A DNA stretch of 64,000 nt, from the NCBI RefSeq assembly GCF_904846065.1, contig NZ_CAJGZV010000002.1, positions 1-64,000 on the forward strand, written 5' to 3'. The notes beneath the pieces were generated by a model. The model had not been told where the DNA came from and did no database searches. It saw only the letters and a list, made by a program, of their open reading frames with translations. Shown in pieces: positions 29,493-38,981 of this stretch; the first letter of the stretch is position 1; each line of letters opens with the position of its first letter. This DNA is from Psychrobacter immobilis (GTDB taxonomy: Bacteria > Pseudomonadota > Gammaproteobacteria > Pseudomonadales > Moraxellaceae). A program made the translations under genes and the position numbers.

Positions 29493-30968
29493 CTAGTACG
29501 CTTTTTGATAAGCGGTCTTCACGATGGTATAGAACTCTTTAGCATATTGACCTTGCTCACGCGGACCAAAGCTTGACTGTTTACGGCCACCAAATGGTAC
29601 GTGGTAGTCGGTTCCTGCAGTCGCTAGATTGACCATCACGCAACCTGCTTGTACCTGCTCTTTGAACATCGCACTACTACGCAAGCTTTGGGTGATGATG
29701 CCGCCCGTCAGACCAAAGCGCGTATCATTGGTCATCGCAATCGCTTCGTCCAAATCCTTGACACGCATGACACAAGCCAGCGGAGCAAAAACCTCTTCTT
29801 GGTTGATATCCCAGCTGTTGTCCGTCTCGGTAAATAACGTCGGTGACATATAGTAGCCGTCATGCGGCATCTCTAAACGCTCACCACCAAAGGCTAAATT
29901 GGCACCAGATTGCTTGGCTTTTTCGATCCAGTCCATGTTTGATGCCAGCTGCTTGTCATCGACAACAGGGCCCATAAAGATACCTTCATCAAGCGCATGG
30001 CCGACTTTTAAGGTTTTCATTTTGGCAACCACACCTTCGACAAAGGCATCATGAATACTGTCCATTACGATGAGTCGTGATGAAGCGGTACATTTTTGCC
30101 CTGAACCGCCAAACGCACCAGCCACTGCCGCATCGATAGCGACTTGCAAATCGGCATCGTCAGCGATAACCAAGGCATTTTTGCTGCCCATCTCAAGCTG
30201 GCAACGGATAAAGTTCGGTGCCGTCGCAGCAGCGACCTTGCGACCTGTTGGTACAGAACCCGTAAAGCTAACGGCATCAATATCTGTAGAATTGATGAGC
30301 GCATCACCGACTGACGAACCGCCACCCAATAGTAGGTTAAACGTCCCTTCTGGCATACCTTGACGGTGAATGATTTCAGCCAATGCCACTGCGCTGGCTG
30401 GCGTCAAATTCGCAGGCTTCCAAATGACAGTGTTACCAAACGCTAGCGCTGGCGCGATTTTCCACACAGCAGTGGCTGTTGGAAAGTTCCAAGGCGAGAT
30501 AATCGCGACCACACCCACCGCTTCACGAGTAACTTCAACCTTGACACCAGGACGTACTGAGGCAGCGTTATCACCGATTTGGCGCAATACTTCAGCGGCA
30601 TAGTAATGAAAGAATTGACCTGCGCGGTAAATCTCGCCGCGACCTTCCGCAAACGGCTTGCCTTCTTCAAGAGACAACAGCGTACCTAGCTCATCACAGC
30701 GAGCAATCATTTCATCGCCAATCGCTTGTAGGATAGACTGCTTTTTTTCTAAAGGAGTTGCTTCCCACTTTGGCTGAGCTTGGCGCGCTGCAGCGATAGC
30801 ATCTTTGACTTGATCGCTACTGGCTTGTGCGAACTCACCGATAGTGTCAGTGATATCAGATGGGTTAATATTGGCAACGGTATTTACGCCTGCCTGCCAT
30901 TCACCATTGATATAAAGTGATTTGGTTGGGTCTTGCTGCAATATCTGTTGGGCTGTGTGAGCTGACAT
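29493..30968 (-). CDS. NAD(P)-dependent aldehyde dehydrogenase
   Basis: The enzyme oxidises an aldehyde to its acid. The 491-residue protein carries SPWNFPTATAVWKIAPALAFGNTV near residue 147, the nucleotide motif FTGSVPTGR near 232, the general-base Glu in QLEMGSKNA and the catalytic Cys in GSGQKCTASSR near residue 286. The sequence is closest in feel to 2-oxoglutarate semialdehyde dehydrogenases, which would fit a C5 semialdehyde leading to 2-oxoglutarate, but this is not proven. It lies between ridA and the M19-like gene on the same strand. Confidence 0.9.
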   Translation of the reverse strand: MSAHTAQQILQQDPTKSLYINGEWQAGVNTVANINPSDITDTIGEFAQASSDQVKDAIAAARQAQPKWEATPLEKKQSILQAIGDEMIARCDELGTLLSLEEGKPFAEGRGEIYRAGQFFHYYAAEVLRQIGDNAASVRPGVKVEVTREAVGVVAIISPWNFPTATAVWKIAPALAFGNTVIWKPANLTPASAVALAEIIHRQGMPEGTFNLLLGGGSSVGDALINSTDIDAVSFTGSVPTGRKVAAATAPNFIRCQLEMGSKNALVIADDADLQVAIDAAVAGAFGGSGQKCTASSRLIVMDSIHDAFVEGVVAKMKTLKVGHALDEGIFMGPVVDDKQLASNMDWIEKAKQSGANLAFGGERLEMPHDGYYMSPTLFTETDNSWDINQEEVFAPLACVMRVKDLDEAIAMTNDTRFGLTGGIITQSLRSSAMFKEQVQAGCVMVNLATAGTDYHVPFGGRKQSSFGPREQGQYAKEFYTIVKTAYQKAY

Positions 30969-31016
30969 AAGAGCTTCCTTGATAAAGTATTAAAAGATGG
31001 AATATTAAAATTAGTT

Positions 31017-31406
31017 TTAAGGCACAGCGGCATATACAACCAGCTCAACCAGCATTTCTTCACGAGCCAGCCCTGCTATCACCAGCGCTGCCCGATTTGG
31101 GTATGGTGCTTCAAAGTATTCGGCGTAGACTTGATTGACCGTTTTTAGATAGTCGCGATCGGTCACATAGATCATGACCTGTAGTACCGAATCCATACCA
31201 ACATTGGCACATTCTAGTGTGTGCTTGAGATTGTCTAGCGTTTGACGAGTTTGCGCTTCGATACCACCTGCAACCACATCACCATTTTCATCGATAGGAA
31301 TCTGCGCGGTGTACAACGTACCGTTGCTAGTGATCGCCCACTCTAAAGGGGCTTTAGACGCATAAAGTGAGGTTCTGATGGCTTGTTTGGTTGAATGAGT
31401 CGTCAT
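31017..31406 (-). CDS. RidA/YjgF-family enamine/imine deaminase
   Basis: RidA proteins hydrolyse reactive enamines and imines to keto acids and ammonia. From the ATG at 31406 (MTTHSTKQAIRTSLYASKAPLEWAI) it is 129 residues, the standard size, with an AAGGA ribosome-binding site upstream. Family features include QTRQTLDNLKHTLECANVGMDSVLQVMIYVTDR, the arginine site in PYPNRAALVIAGLAREEMLVELVVYAAVP, and the C-terminal acid of the trimer interface. It is first in the cluster, facing the LysR gene. Its presence suggests an enamine or 2-imino acid intermediate in the pathway. Confidence 0.88.
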   Translation of the reverse strand: MTTHSTKQAIRTSLYASKAPLEWAITSNGTLYTAQIPIDENGDVVAGGIEAQTRQTLDNLKHTLECANVGMDSVLQVMIYVTDRDYLKTVNQVYAEYFEAPYPNRAALVIAGLAREEMLVELVVYAAVP

Positions 31407-31496
31407 GTCGTCATATCCTTTGATCAATGATTGGTCAGCGATTGCTATAGAGGTATCCTACCCAAGTACTAATGATAAATCTAACTAATTAAATTT

Positions 31497-31527
31497 AGAA
31501 TATGATAGATTTAATCTATCATATTCT
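31497..31527. promoter_or_regulatory. Perfect 31-bp palindrome, candidate LysR operator
   Basis: AGAATATGATAGATT (31497-31511) and its exact reverse complement (31513-31527) flank a single central T. One further pair (T31496/A31528) extends it. It lies between ridA and the divergent LysR gene, 37 bp from the regulator start and about 90 bp from the ridA start. LysR-type boxes are usually shorter and imperfect, so this is exceptionally strong symmetry. Confidence 0.8.
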
Positions 31528-31563
31528 ATATCTTATATATTAATAGTGGTGAGGAATAAGCGT

Positions 31564-32469
31564 ATGAAATTACAGCAATTACGTCACTTTTTATGCGTGG
31601 TAGAGGAAGGTGGCTTTCGGGCGGCGGCTGATCGCGCCAATCGCTCGCAAGCGGCGTTGTCTGCCTCGATAAAGGAATTGGAAAAAATACTAGATCAGCG
31701 CTTATTTGAAGGAGGAAATAAAGCAACACTCACGCCTTTTGGAGAGACTTGTTTACCCAAAATCGAGCAGTTTATGACGATTTATCAAGCGCTAGAGGAT
31801 GATTTAAAAGGAGCAGCCGCTGGCGATAAAGGCAAAATAAGGATTGCAAGCGTGCCATCACTGGTGACAAAACTCTTGCCTAGTGTGTTGGTTGAGTACT
31901 CCAAGAGATATCCTGATGTCGAGATTGTGCTAATAGATGATAACTCTATCGGTGTTGCCAATCGTTTATTGGCAGGTGAAATCGATTTAGCATTGGGCAA
32001 CTGCACTAGTATCGACCAATCAAATATAGATTTCACCTTGCTCATATCTGACCCGATTGGCGTGGTCTGCTTAAAAAGCAACTCGTTAAATCAACCAATA
32101 AAACCGTCAAGAAACCATCAAAAAACAGGGCTTAAATGGCAACAACTGATGACCCAGCCTTTTATTTATAATGGCACTTGCCGATTGCTCGAAAACACCC
32201 CAGCCGAGGTGCTCAACCGTAATGCGCGTTACACGGTCGAGAATATTACTTCCTTATTTTCATTATTACGCAATGATCTTGGCATCACCACCTTACCCAA
32301 GCTCGCCTTTCCGTCGAATGAGCCAGAATTGGTATGGCTCGACTTACTTGAACCTACCTTAGACAGACAAATTGGTATTTTTAAATTGGCAAATAAAACG
32401 ATCTCACCGCCAGCACAAGCGTTTCATGAACTGTGCATTCAATATGTCCAGAATCACTATATTTTATAA
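31564..32469 (+). CDS. LysR-family transcriptional regulator
   Basis: The 301-residue protein starts at the ATG at 31564 (MKLQQLRHFLCVVEEGGFRAAA), 8 nt after GAGGA. An upstream in-frame GTG at 31546 is possible. The N-terminal winged helix (residues 1-60) reads AADRANRSQAALSASIKELEKILDQRLFEGG. A periplasmic-binding-protein-like effector domain spans about 90-295 (GKIRIASVPSLVTKLLPSVLVEY). It is divergent from the ridA-ALDH-M19-BCCT-579-DUF3726 cluster and very probably controls it through the palindrome between them, with a pathway intermediate as inducer. Confidence 0.9.
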   Translation: MKLQQLRHFLCVVEEGGFRAAADRANRSQAALSASIKELEKILDQRLFEGGNKATLTPFGETCLPKIEQFMTIYQALEDDLKGAAAGDKGKIRIASVPSLVTKLLPSVLVEYSKRYPDVEIVLIDDNSIGVANRLLAGEIDLALGNCTSIDQSNIDFTLLISDPIGVVCLKSNSLNQPIKPSRNHQKTGLKWQQLMTQPFIYNGTCRLLENTPAEVLNRNARYTVENITSLFSLLRNDLGITTLPKLAFPSNEPELVWLDLLEPTLDRQIGIFKLANKTISPPAQAFHELCIQYVQNHYIL

Positions 32470-32578
32470 AGACAGGTTAAAAATAGATTAATAATGGGTT
32501 AAAACATACCTCATTACCGCCTACTTTTATAAGCCACTATCAGAAATTCCATTCACTTGAATAAAAGCGTCTTTCACT

Positions 32579-33373
32579 ATGTCTAAAGGTTTAATTTCCG
32601 TTACTCGTGGCCTCTTATCTGTTATCGGCATCATACTTATCATCGATTGCGCTGCATTGATGGTCGTCGGTAAAGTTAATTTCGGCTCGGTTTTACCTTT
32701 TTTACTCGGCATGGTTTTTGTCATACATGGGATGTTTTGGCATGCAATACGCAGGTTTTGTAGCCAACATTATGGCTTTAACCGCCTTTGGTATGGGTTA
32801 TGGGCTGTATTTATACTTTGGTTGTTGAGCTTCGCTCTATTTATTTGGTCATTACAACAGCAGATTGCGCTTAGCAAGCAGCCTGCACCGACAGTGGCAG
32901 CGATTATTATATTAGGCTCTGGCACGGTTGCAGGTAAGCCGACACCGACGCTCGCCAAGCGCTTGGACACCGCTGTGCCCCTTATCGAGACACAACCAGA
33001 TGCTTTGGTGATAACCAGTGGTGGCGTTGGTTTTCAGCGTACACGTAGCGAAGCCGATATCATGGCCACATATTTGCATGAGGCACATGGCGTGCCATTC
33101 GAACGCATTTTACAAGAAGGTAAAAGTACCAGTACGGAAGAAAACCTCGCTAACAGCCGAGCGTTGTTAGAAGCAAAAGGGCTATCTATCACTGATCCTA
33201 TCGCCATCGTTACCAGTGACTTTCATAGCATTCGCGCGGCCAGCATTGCGCGACATCAGGGCTATACACAACCGATCACCGTCGCCAGTCCCACGCCTTT
33301 ATCCATTCGTTACAACGCTTGGTTTCGCGAGTATTTTGCCTTTGTCAGTGGCTGGCTGTTAGGAGAATATTAA
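32579..33373 (+). CDS. YdcF/ElyC-family membrane protein (DUF218)
   Basis: The 264-residue protein has three N-terminal membrane helices within the first 105 residues. A DUF218 domain follows at about 107-255: AAIIILGSGT, PDALVITSGGVGFQRTRSEADIMATYL, STSTEENLANSRALL and IVTSDFHSIRAASIA. ElyC and SanA of this family affect peptidoglycan precursor metabolism and envelope barrier function, but no reaction is established. It is monocistronic between the LysR gene and the cardiolipin synthase gene. Confidence 0.85.
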   Translation: MSKGLISVTRGLLSVIGIILIIDCAALMVVGKVNFGSVLPFLLGMVFVIHGMFWHAIRRFCSQHYGFNRLWYGLWAVFILWLLSFALFIWSLQQQIALSKQPAPTVAAIIILGSGTVAGKPTPTLAKRLDTAVPLIETQPDALVITSGGVGFQRTRSEADIMATYLHEAHGVPFERILQEGKSTSTEENLANSRALLEAKGLSITDPIAIVTSDFHSIRAASIARHQGYTQPITVASPTPLSIRYNAWFREYFAFVSGWLLGEY

Positions 33374-33526
33374 TGGTGGTGTATATTTCATGCTAAGTAT
33401 CATCGCTCCAACGTTGCCGTATTGCTGTTTTTACCAATCAAAACGGTGGTAATTTTACAGTGCGTTATAATCAGTAAGAACCACTGATAAATACTGCAAA
33501 TAAAAATAATAATGATGGAGCGCATT

Positions 33527-35050
33527 ATGCTATTGGATATCTTTTTAACTGTTCATTTCATGCTGCTGATACTGATCTCTTTGCGAGTGCTTGCACGCCA
33601 TGATCTGACCTCGCCCGCTCGGCTCGCTTGGCTCGTGATATTGTTCATTTTGCCTTATCTGGGGGTTGTAATTTATTGGATGTTTGGTGAGGTGCATCTA
33701 GGACGCGATTTTACGCGCAAACGTAAAGAAATTATCGATAAATTAAGCGCACATAGTCCTGAAGTGCTTGGTAATGACATCGCTTTGTCGGAGGCCATCA
33801 AACCTGAATACCAAGCGGCCTTTGCCTACTCTGCCAATGCAACTGGCTATCATACAACGGTGGGCAATCACGCAGAGCTAATGGCAGATGCGGCTGAGAC
33901 GCGCAAACGTATGATTGCCGACTTTGATGCAGCGACCGATCATATTCATGTGCTGTATTATATTTGGCTAATCGATGGTATGGGAATCGATACTGCTCAA
34001 GCGCTCATACGAGCGGCAAGGCGCGGCGTCATATGCCGAGCAATGGTTGACGGTATGGGCTCACGAAAAATGGTCGGCTCAAAGATATGGCAGGAAATGA
34101 TAGAAGCTGGCGTACAAGTCAGTGTTGCCCTACCAATTAGTAATATTTTAAAGGTACTCATGTTTAGCCGGATTGACTTGCGAAATCACCGCAAGATTAC
34201 GGTTATTGACGGCAAAATCGGCTACTGTGGCAGTCGCAACTGCGCCGATCCTGAGTTTCGTGTAAAGCCAAAATTTGCGCCGTGGGTAGACATTATGCTG
34301 CGAGTCGAAGGACCAGTGGTGGCACAGAATCAGATGTTGTTCGCCAGTGATTGGCTGACTGAAAATCCTGATACGCCGCTTGACAGCTTTCCTTATTTTA
34401 TTGACCCTCAACCAAAGCAACAAAAATCCCCACAGCCAGAAACTGAGGAGCCTTTACCAATAACATCACCGCCACCTTTACCAGTCACATTGCCGCCAAA
34501 AGGCTTTGCTGCACAGGTTTTTTCTGATGGTCCTACCCAACGACGCAGCACCACGCCACAATTTTTAGGTGTCTTAATTGGTCAGGCAAAACGAACCCTG
34601 ATTATCTCAACGCCTTATTTTGTGCCTGATTATTCGCTCGTCAGCATTTTGTGTGCGACCGCTTATCGCGGTGTACAAGTAACCATGATTTTCCCAAAGA
34701 ATAACGACTCAATAGTCGTGGCTGCTACCAGTCACAGTTATTACTGGCAGCTGCTTGAAGCGGGGGTCAATATTTACGAATATAAACCCGGTCTATTACA
34801 CGCAAAAACCTTGACCATCGATGGCGAAATCAGTCTGATTGGCTCGACCAATTTAGACTTGCGTAGCTTTGATTTGAACTATGAAAACAACATTGTGTTT
34901 AGCGATAAAACGCTCACAGCGGCCATCGTTGAGCGACAATACCAGTATATCGCTGATTCTGAAGAGGTCACTCGTGAGCAAGTTGAAAACTGGCCGTTAT
35001 CTTATAAAATCTGGAATAACATTGTCGCCACGATGGGACCTGTCTTATAA
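33527..35050 (+). CDS. cls: Cardiolipin synthase (phospholipase D type)
   Basis: Cardiolipin synthase condenses two phosphatidylglycerol molecules at the inner membrane. Two N-terminal membrane helices (residues 1-60, ending GVVIYWMFGE) are followed by two phospholipase D active sites: HRKITVIDG near residue 221 and HAKTLTIDGEISLIGSTNLDLRS near residue 424. A proline- and glutamine-rich linker near 300-325 (QQKSPQPETEEPLP...PPPLPVTLPP) is inserted between the halves. I favour the ATG at 33527, with GGAG 7 nt upstream, over the ATG at 33512. Family paralogues ClsA and ClsB cannot be separated with certainty. Confidence 0.92.
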   Translation: MLLDIFLTVHFMLLILISLRVLARHDLTSPARLAWLVILFILPYLGVVIYWMFGEVHLGRDFTRKRKEIIDKLSAHSPEVLGNDIALSEAIKPEYQAAFAYSANATGYHTTVGNHAELMADAAETRKRMIADFDAATDHIHVLYYIWLIDGMGIDTAQALIRAARRGVICRAMVDGMGSRKMVGSKIWQEMIEAGVQVSVALPISNILKVLMFSRIDLRNHRKITVIDGKIGYCGSRNCADPEFRVKPKFAPWVDIMLRVEGPVVAQNQMLFASDWLTENPDTPLDSFPYFIDPQPKQQKSPQPETEEPLPITSPPPLPVTLPPKGFAAQVFSDGPTQRRSTTPQFLGVLIGQAKRTLIISTPYFVPDYSLVSILCATAYRGVQVTMIFPKNNDSIVVAATSHSYYWQLLEAGVNIYEYKPGLLHAKTLTIDGEISLIGSTNLDLRSFDLNYENNIVFSDKTLTAAIVERQYQYIADSEEVTREQVENWPLSYKIWNNIVATMGPVL

Positions 35051-35117
35051 CCCATTATTAGGGCGTGTCCTCAATTCAATTGATCATATCTAAACGAGCT
35101 AATGACCTTAAGCCATT

Positions 35118-36089
35118 CTATTCAGCTGCTGTCTTCTGCAAAATATAGATGACAAACTTAGCTTGTGTCGTAAAGGGTTCTGTTTCGACCGCTGCTAGTA
35201 GCGCCTGTTTTTTTTCATTAAGCGCGCGATAAGCATAAGGCGTCATGGTCATCAAATCAGCCAAATCAGCGGCTGACAACGTCATCTCGGTACTGACATG
35301 CTCCGTACCCATTAGCGTAAAATATGGAGCCAACTCATGCAAAAACTTATCCGAATCATGCTCGCGGACGTTATCAAATAACGCTTCGCGCATCGTCGCT
35401 AGATGCCCGATATCTGGCTTGGCAATGATTAAATAACCGTCTGCAGCCAATACCTCATTGAACGCGGCTGGCAAGATAGGGCTAAAAATACTGCTAATAC
35501 CCTTTATGCTATGCGCGCGTAACGGCAAATGGGCAGCGCTGGTAACAAGCGGATAGATGACTGCCGATTTGGCTGTCGCATTAGTAACACTGTCTTTAGC
35601 TTGCTGATACCAAAGACGCCCCGTCGCTTTGCACGTTTTCGCAAGCTCTACCACAGCAGGTTTACTGATATCTGCGGCGATGAGAGTATCCATGCCTGTC
35701 TGTGCCATTGCTTGCGTGTAATATCCTTCACCGCAGCCAATATCCAACCAATTGATTGTCTTGCTATCCTTTGTAGTTATCGGCTCAATTGCTGAATCAG
35801 CGATCGACTCATTTTTCGCCAACAATTCCCTCATTTTTTGGCAAATAAGCGTCTGCAATGGCTGATAATGTCCAGCGTTTAAAAACCGTTTGCGTGCATC
35901 AATTGATTGCTGGCTATCGCCCGGTGCTTTGGATTTTTTTTGTTGTACGGGCAGTAAATTAACATAACCCTGACGTGCCACATCAAATGGATGAGCCGTG
36001 TGTTTTGGGTGCAAGCTGCCATCGCAGAGCCACGTATCTGCGGCAGGCTGTAATGGTGATTGGCAAAGGGGACAAATAAATAAGCTCAC
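35118..36089 (-). CDS. rlmA: 23S rRNA (guanine-N1) methyltransferase RlmA
   Basis: RlmA methylates G745 of 23S rRNA. The protein begins with a zinc finger (CPLCQSPLQP...WLCDGSLHPKHTAHPFD). The conserved ARQGYVNLLPVQQKKSKAPGDS and MVxAR-like segment follows, then a SAM-binding motif WLDIGCGEGYYTQAM near residue 117. I choose the GTG at 36089 (VSLFICPLC) as start, since the finger normally begins within the first ten residues. A TTG at 36131 would add 14 unconserved codons. It sits downstream of mraY beyond a terminator. Confidence 0.9.
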   Translation of the reverse strand: MSLFICPLCQSPLQPAADTWLCDGSLHPKHTAHPFDVARQGYVNLLPVQQKKSKAPGDSQQSIDARKRFLNAGHYQPLQTLICQKMRELLAKNESIADSAIEPITTKDSKTINWLDIGCGEGYYTQAMAQTGMDTLIAADISKPAVVELAKTCKATGRLWYQQAKDSVTNATAKSAVIYPLVTSAAHLPLRAHSIKGISSIFSPILPAAFNEVLAADGYLIIAKPDIGHLATMREALFDNVREHDSDKFLHELAPYFTLMGTEHVSTEMTLSAADLADLMTMTPYAYRALNEKKQALLAAVETEPFTTQAKFVIYILQKTAAE

Positions 36090-36206
36090 AAATATCTCAA
36101 CGTCATCGCAATATGGCTGCCATTTTAACAAAATTCAGGCTTACTGCGTGATAAAAGGCGCGATAAACAATGCAGGAAAGAAAATGCGAAAAACAAACTA
36201 TTAGCA

Positions 36207-36244
36207 ACCAAAAAAGCCACCTCAACTAAAGTGAGATGGCTTTT
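36207..36244 (-). terminator. Terminator at the end of the dcw operon
   Basis: On the minus strand AAAAGCCATCTCA (36244-36232) pairs with TGAGGTGGCTTTT (36224-36212) with one mismatch, followed by a continued T-run. It lies 44 bp after the mraY stop and before rlmA. Confidence 0.8.
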
Positions 36245-36287
36245 GCATAAACGATATTCATATTAATGTTCAAGCGATATGGCTGTG

Positions 36288-37406
36288 TTAACGTAGTTTT
36301 AAGGTCATGAGCCCAAGGATGACGAGAATAATGGCAATAATCCAAAACCTTGCCACCACTTGCGTCTCTTTCCAGCCAATTTCTTCAAAGTGATGATGCA
36401 ATGGTGCCATCCGAAAGACGCGCTTTTTACGCAGCTTATACGAGCCAACCTGTAGCATGACCGATAATGCTTCGGCGACAAATAGACCACCCATAATTGC
36501 AAAAGCAATCTCTTGACGGGTCATAACAGCAATCGTACCAAGCATCGCCCCGAGAGCAAGCGCCCCCACATCACCCATAAATACTTGGGCTGGATGGGCG
36601 TTGAACCATAAGAAACCAAGCCCTGCACCAATCATCGAACCACAGACAATGAGAACCTCGGAGTTATAGGCAATATAAGGCACATGCAAGTAATCAGCAA
36701 AGCGTACATCACCTGATACATAAGCCATCGCGCCCAAACCTGCCGCGACCAAGACCACGGGCAAAATAGCTAAACCATCCAAGCCATCAGTCAAGTTGAC
36801 GGCGTTAGAAGCACCATTAATCACAAAGTAGGTAAAGATAATAAAGCCAATACCAAACGGCACTGCCGAAAAAGGAATCATCCAATCTTTAAAAATCGGT
36901 AGCAGCAAATCCTGCATCTCACGCGTGGTCGCGATATCTGGCTGCAAGGTGGCGATATAATACAAAGACACACCGACGAACAAAGCACCCATAGAGAGCC
37001 AAAAATATTTCTTGCGGGCGATTAAGCCTTTGGGATCTTTATACTTAATTTTTAGCCAATCATCTGCCCAGCCGACCGCGCCAAAGATAATCATGACAAT
37101 GAGCAAAATCCACACATATGGATTGTTCAATCGCGCCCATAGTAAGGTGGACACGCCAATCGCACTTAAAATCAGTACTCCACCCATGGTCGGCGTACCA
37201 GTTTTCGCCAAATGCGATTGCGGACCATCATTGCGAATCGCTTGACCATATTTCAGTGCACGCAGACGTCGAATGACACGCCCACCAAAAAACATGCTAA
37301 ATGCGAGGGCGGTAATGACCGCGAGTAACGCTCGCAGCGTCAACGAAGAAACCGCAGAAAACGGCGTGTAATACTGGCCAAGCCAGCCAAACAACCAAAC
37401 TAACAC
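36288..37406 (-). CDS. mraY: Phospho-N-acetylmuramoyl-pentapeptide transferase
   Basis: MraY transfers phospho-MurNAc-pentapeptide to undecaprenyl phosphate, forming lipid I at the inner membrane. The 372-residue protein has ten membrane helices. Catalytic motifs are [17 protein letters not shown] near residue 117, [10 protein letters not shown] near residue 203 and the C-terminal [14 protein letters not shown]. The start [12 protein letters not shown] is 3 bp after the murF stop, indicating tight coupling. It is the last gene of this dcw segment. Confidence 0.98.
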   Translation of the reverse strand: MLVWLFGWLGQYYTPFSAVSSLTLRALLAVITALAFSMFFGGRVIRRLRALKYGQAIRNDGPQSHLAKTGTPTMGGVLILSAIGVSTLLWARLNNPYVWILLIVMIIFGAVGWADDWLKIKYKDPKGLIARKKYFWLSMGALFVGVSLYYIATLQPDIATTREMQDLLLPIFKDWMIPFSAVPFGIGFIIFTYFVINGASNAVNLTDGLDGLAILPVVLVAAGLGAMAYVSGDVRFADYLHVPYIAYNSEVLIVCGSMIGAGLGFLWFNAHPAQVFMGDVGALALGAMLGTIAVMTRQEIAFAIMGGLFVAEALSVMLQVGSYKLRKKRVFRMAPLHHHFEEIGWKETQVVARFWIIAIILVILGLMTLKLR

Positions 37407-37409
37407 CGC

Positions 37410-38870
37410 CTACTCCTCGATTAGCGCATTGATAAGGGTTTCCATTTGCATGGAACGAGAACCTTTAAACAGCACCGTACAAGGCTGCGCCTGCTGCGCT
37501 TGCAAATACGGCTTCAAATACGCCAATAAACTGTCTTTATCGGTAAACGCATGGGCATTGATATCAGAAACCTCTTGTGCACCCGCCACGGTAAAAGGCG
37601 CGTATTCACCAACACACAGCAGCACATTGATGCCCGTTGTCGCAATGGTACGACCCAAGCTTTGATGCTCGCTGACCGCCGCCTCTCCAAGTTCTGCGAT
37701 ATCGCCCAGCACCATGACTTGCGTGCCCGTTTGCGCCGCCAATACTTTTGCTGCCGCTCGCACCGAATGCGGATTGGCATTATAGGTATCATCAATCAAG
37801 CGATGCATGCCTAACAGCTGACTGTTCAAGCGCCCTTTAGCAGGACGCGCATTTTCAAGCCCGACGACGATATCACTAACATCGATATTCAGTGCATGAG
37901 CACAAGCAGCAGCAGCTAAAGCATTATTGACATTGTGCTCGCCCGCTAGTGGCAAGTTGATATCATGGACTTGATTGCCGATATGCAGCTTAAATTCACT
38001 GCGCTCAGGCTCGACATCTAAATGGCTGGCACTGACATCAGTATTACCAAAACCAATCACGTGTGACGTATGCTTTTCAGCGATACGGCGTAATTGATTG
38101 GTAAAATCATCTTTATCAGGAACGATCGCAAATTGGCTGTCATTCAAGGTATGGTAAATCTCAGCCTTGGTTTGGCAAATCCCTTCACGGCTGCCAAACT
38201 CACCCAAATGCGCCGTGCCAATATTTAAAATACATGCGACATCTGGCTTTACAATCTCGGTAGTATAAGCAATTTCGCCAATATGGTTTGCGCCAAGCTC
38301 TAGAATGGCATAACGATGATGGTCGGATAATTCGAGCAACATCATCGGCACACCCAAGTCATTATTTAGGTTACCACGGGTAATCAATGTCGGTGCTAGT
38401 CTGCCAAAGATACTACCCAGCATCTCTTTACAGGTGGTCTTACCGCTAGAGCCAGTAATAGCAATGACGGTTAAATTTTGATGCTGTTGACGACGATACG
38501 CAGCCAATTGTCCTAACGCTAAACGGGTATCGCTCACCACTAACTGCGGAATGCTATTTGCATCAGCGGTAGCAATAGGGCGAGTGACGATAGCCGCAAC
38601 CGCACCTTGCGCGATGGCAGTATCGATATAATCGTGACCATCAAAATTATCACCCGATAACGCTAAAAATATATCACCAGGTTTTATCGTACGGGTATCG
38701 GTGGCGATACGAGTGCTCATGACATCATTTACTGAAGTGTTTTCTGAATCGGGTTGATCTTCACTCAGTTGCCAATGTCCACCCAGTGTTGCGGTTGCTG
38801 CGAGCAGGTTGTCTGCTCGCCAAACATACAGCCCTTGCGACTGAATGCTGTTATCGTTGTCGGCTGTCAT
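37410..38870 (-). CDS. murF: UDP-MurNAc-tripeptide D-alanyl-D-alanine ligase
   Basis: MurF adds the D-Ala-D-Ala dipeptide, completing the UDP-MurNAc-pentapeptide. The 486-residue protein shows the N-terminal substrate domain (STRIATDTRTIKPGDIFLALSGDNFDGHDYI), the ATP loop VIAITGSSGKTTCKEML near residue 145, NNDLGVPMMLLEL and the C-terminal DDTYNANPHSVRAA motif. Length is slightly above the E. coli enzyme because of a 45-residue N-terminal stretch. It lies between murE and mraY in the conserved order. Confidence 0.97.
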   Translation of the reverse strand: MTADNDNSIQSQGLYVWRADNLLAATATLGGHWQLSEDQPDSENTSVNDVMSTRIATDTRTIKPGDIFLALSGDNFDGHDYIDTAIAQGAVAAIVTRPIATADANSIPQLVVSDTRLALGQLAAYRRQQHQNLTVIAITGSSGKTTCKEMLGSIFGRLAPTLITRGNLNNDLGVPMMLLELSDHHRYAILELGANHIGEIAYTTEIVKPDVACILNIGTAHLGEFGSREGICQTKAEIYHTLNDSQFAIVPDKDDFTNQLRRIAEKHTSHVIGFGNTDVSASHLDVEPERSEFKLHIGNQVHDINLPLAGEHNVNNALAAAACAHALNIDVSDIVVGLENARPAKGRLNSQLLGMHRLIDDTYNANPHSVRAAAKVLAAQTGTQVMVLGDIAELGEAAVSEHQSLGRTIATTGINVLLCVGEYAPFTVAGAQEVSDINAHAFTDKDSLLAYLKPYLQAQQAQPCTVLFKGSRSMQMETLINALIEE

Positions 38871-38981
38871 AATGATTACCTTATATATGATGACTACTTA
38901 TTTATTTTTTATCGTTAACGACTCATGCTTCTTAAGAAGCATATAAAATGGATGTTCGGCGCTACTATTTATTTATCAAGG

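Noticed and set aside
33431..33456. Terminator after the YdcF-like gene
   Set aside because: TTACCA / TGGTAA gives a weak stem with a 10-nt loop; too poor to annotate.
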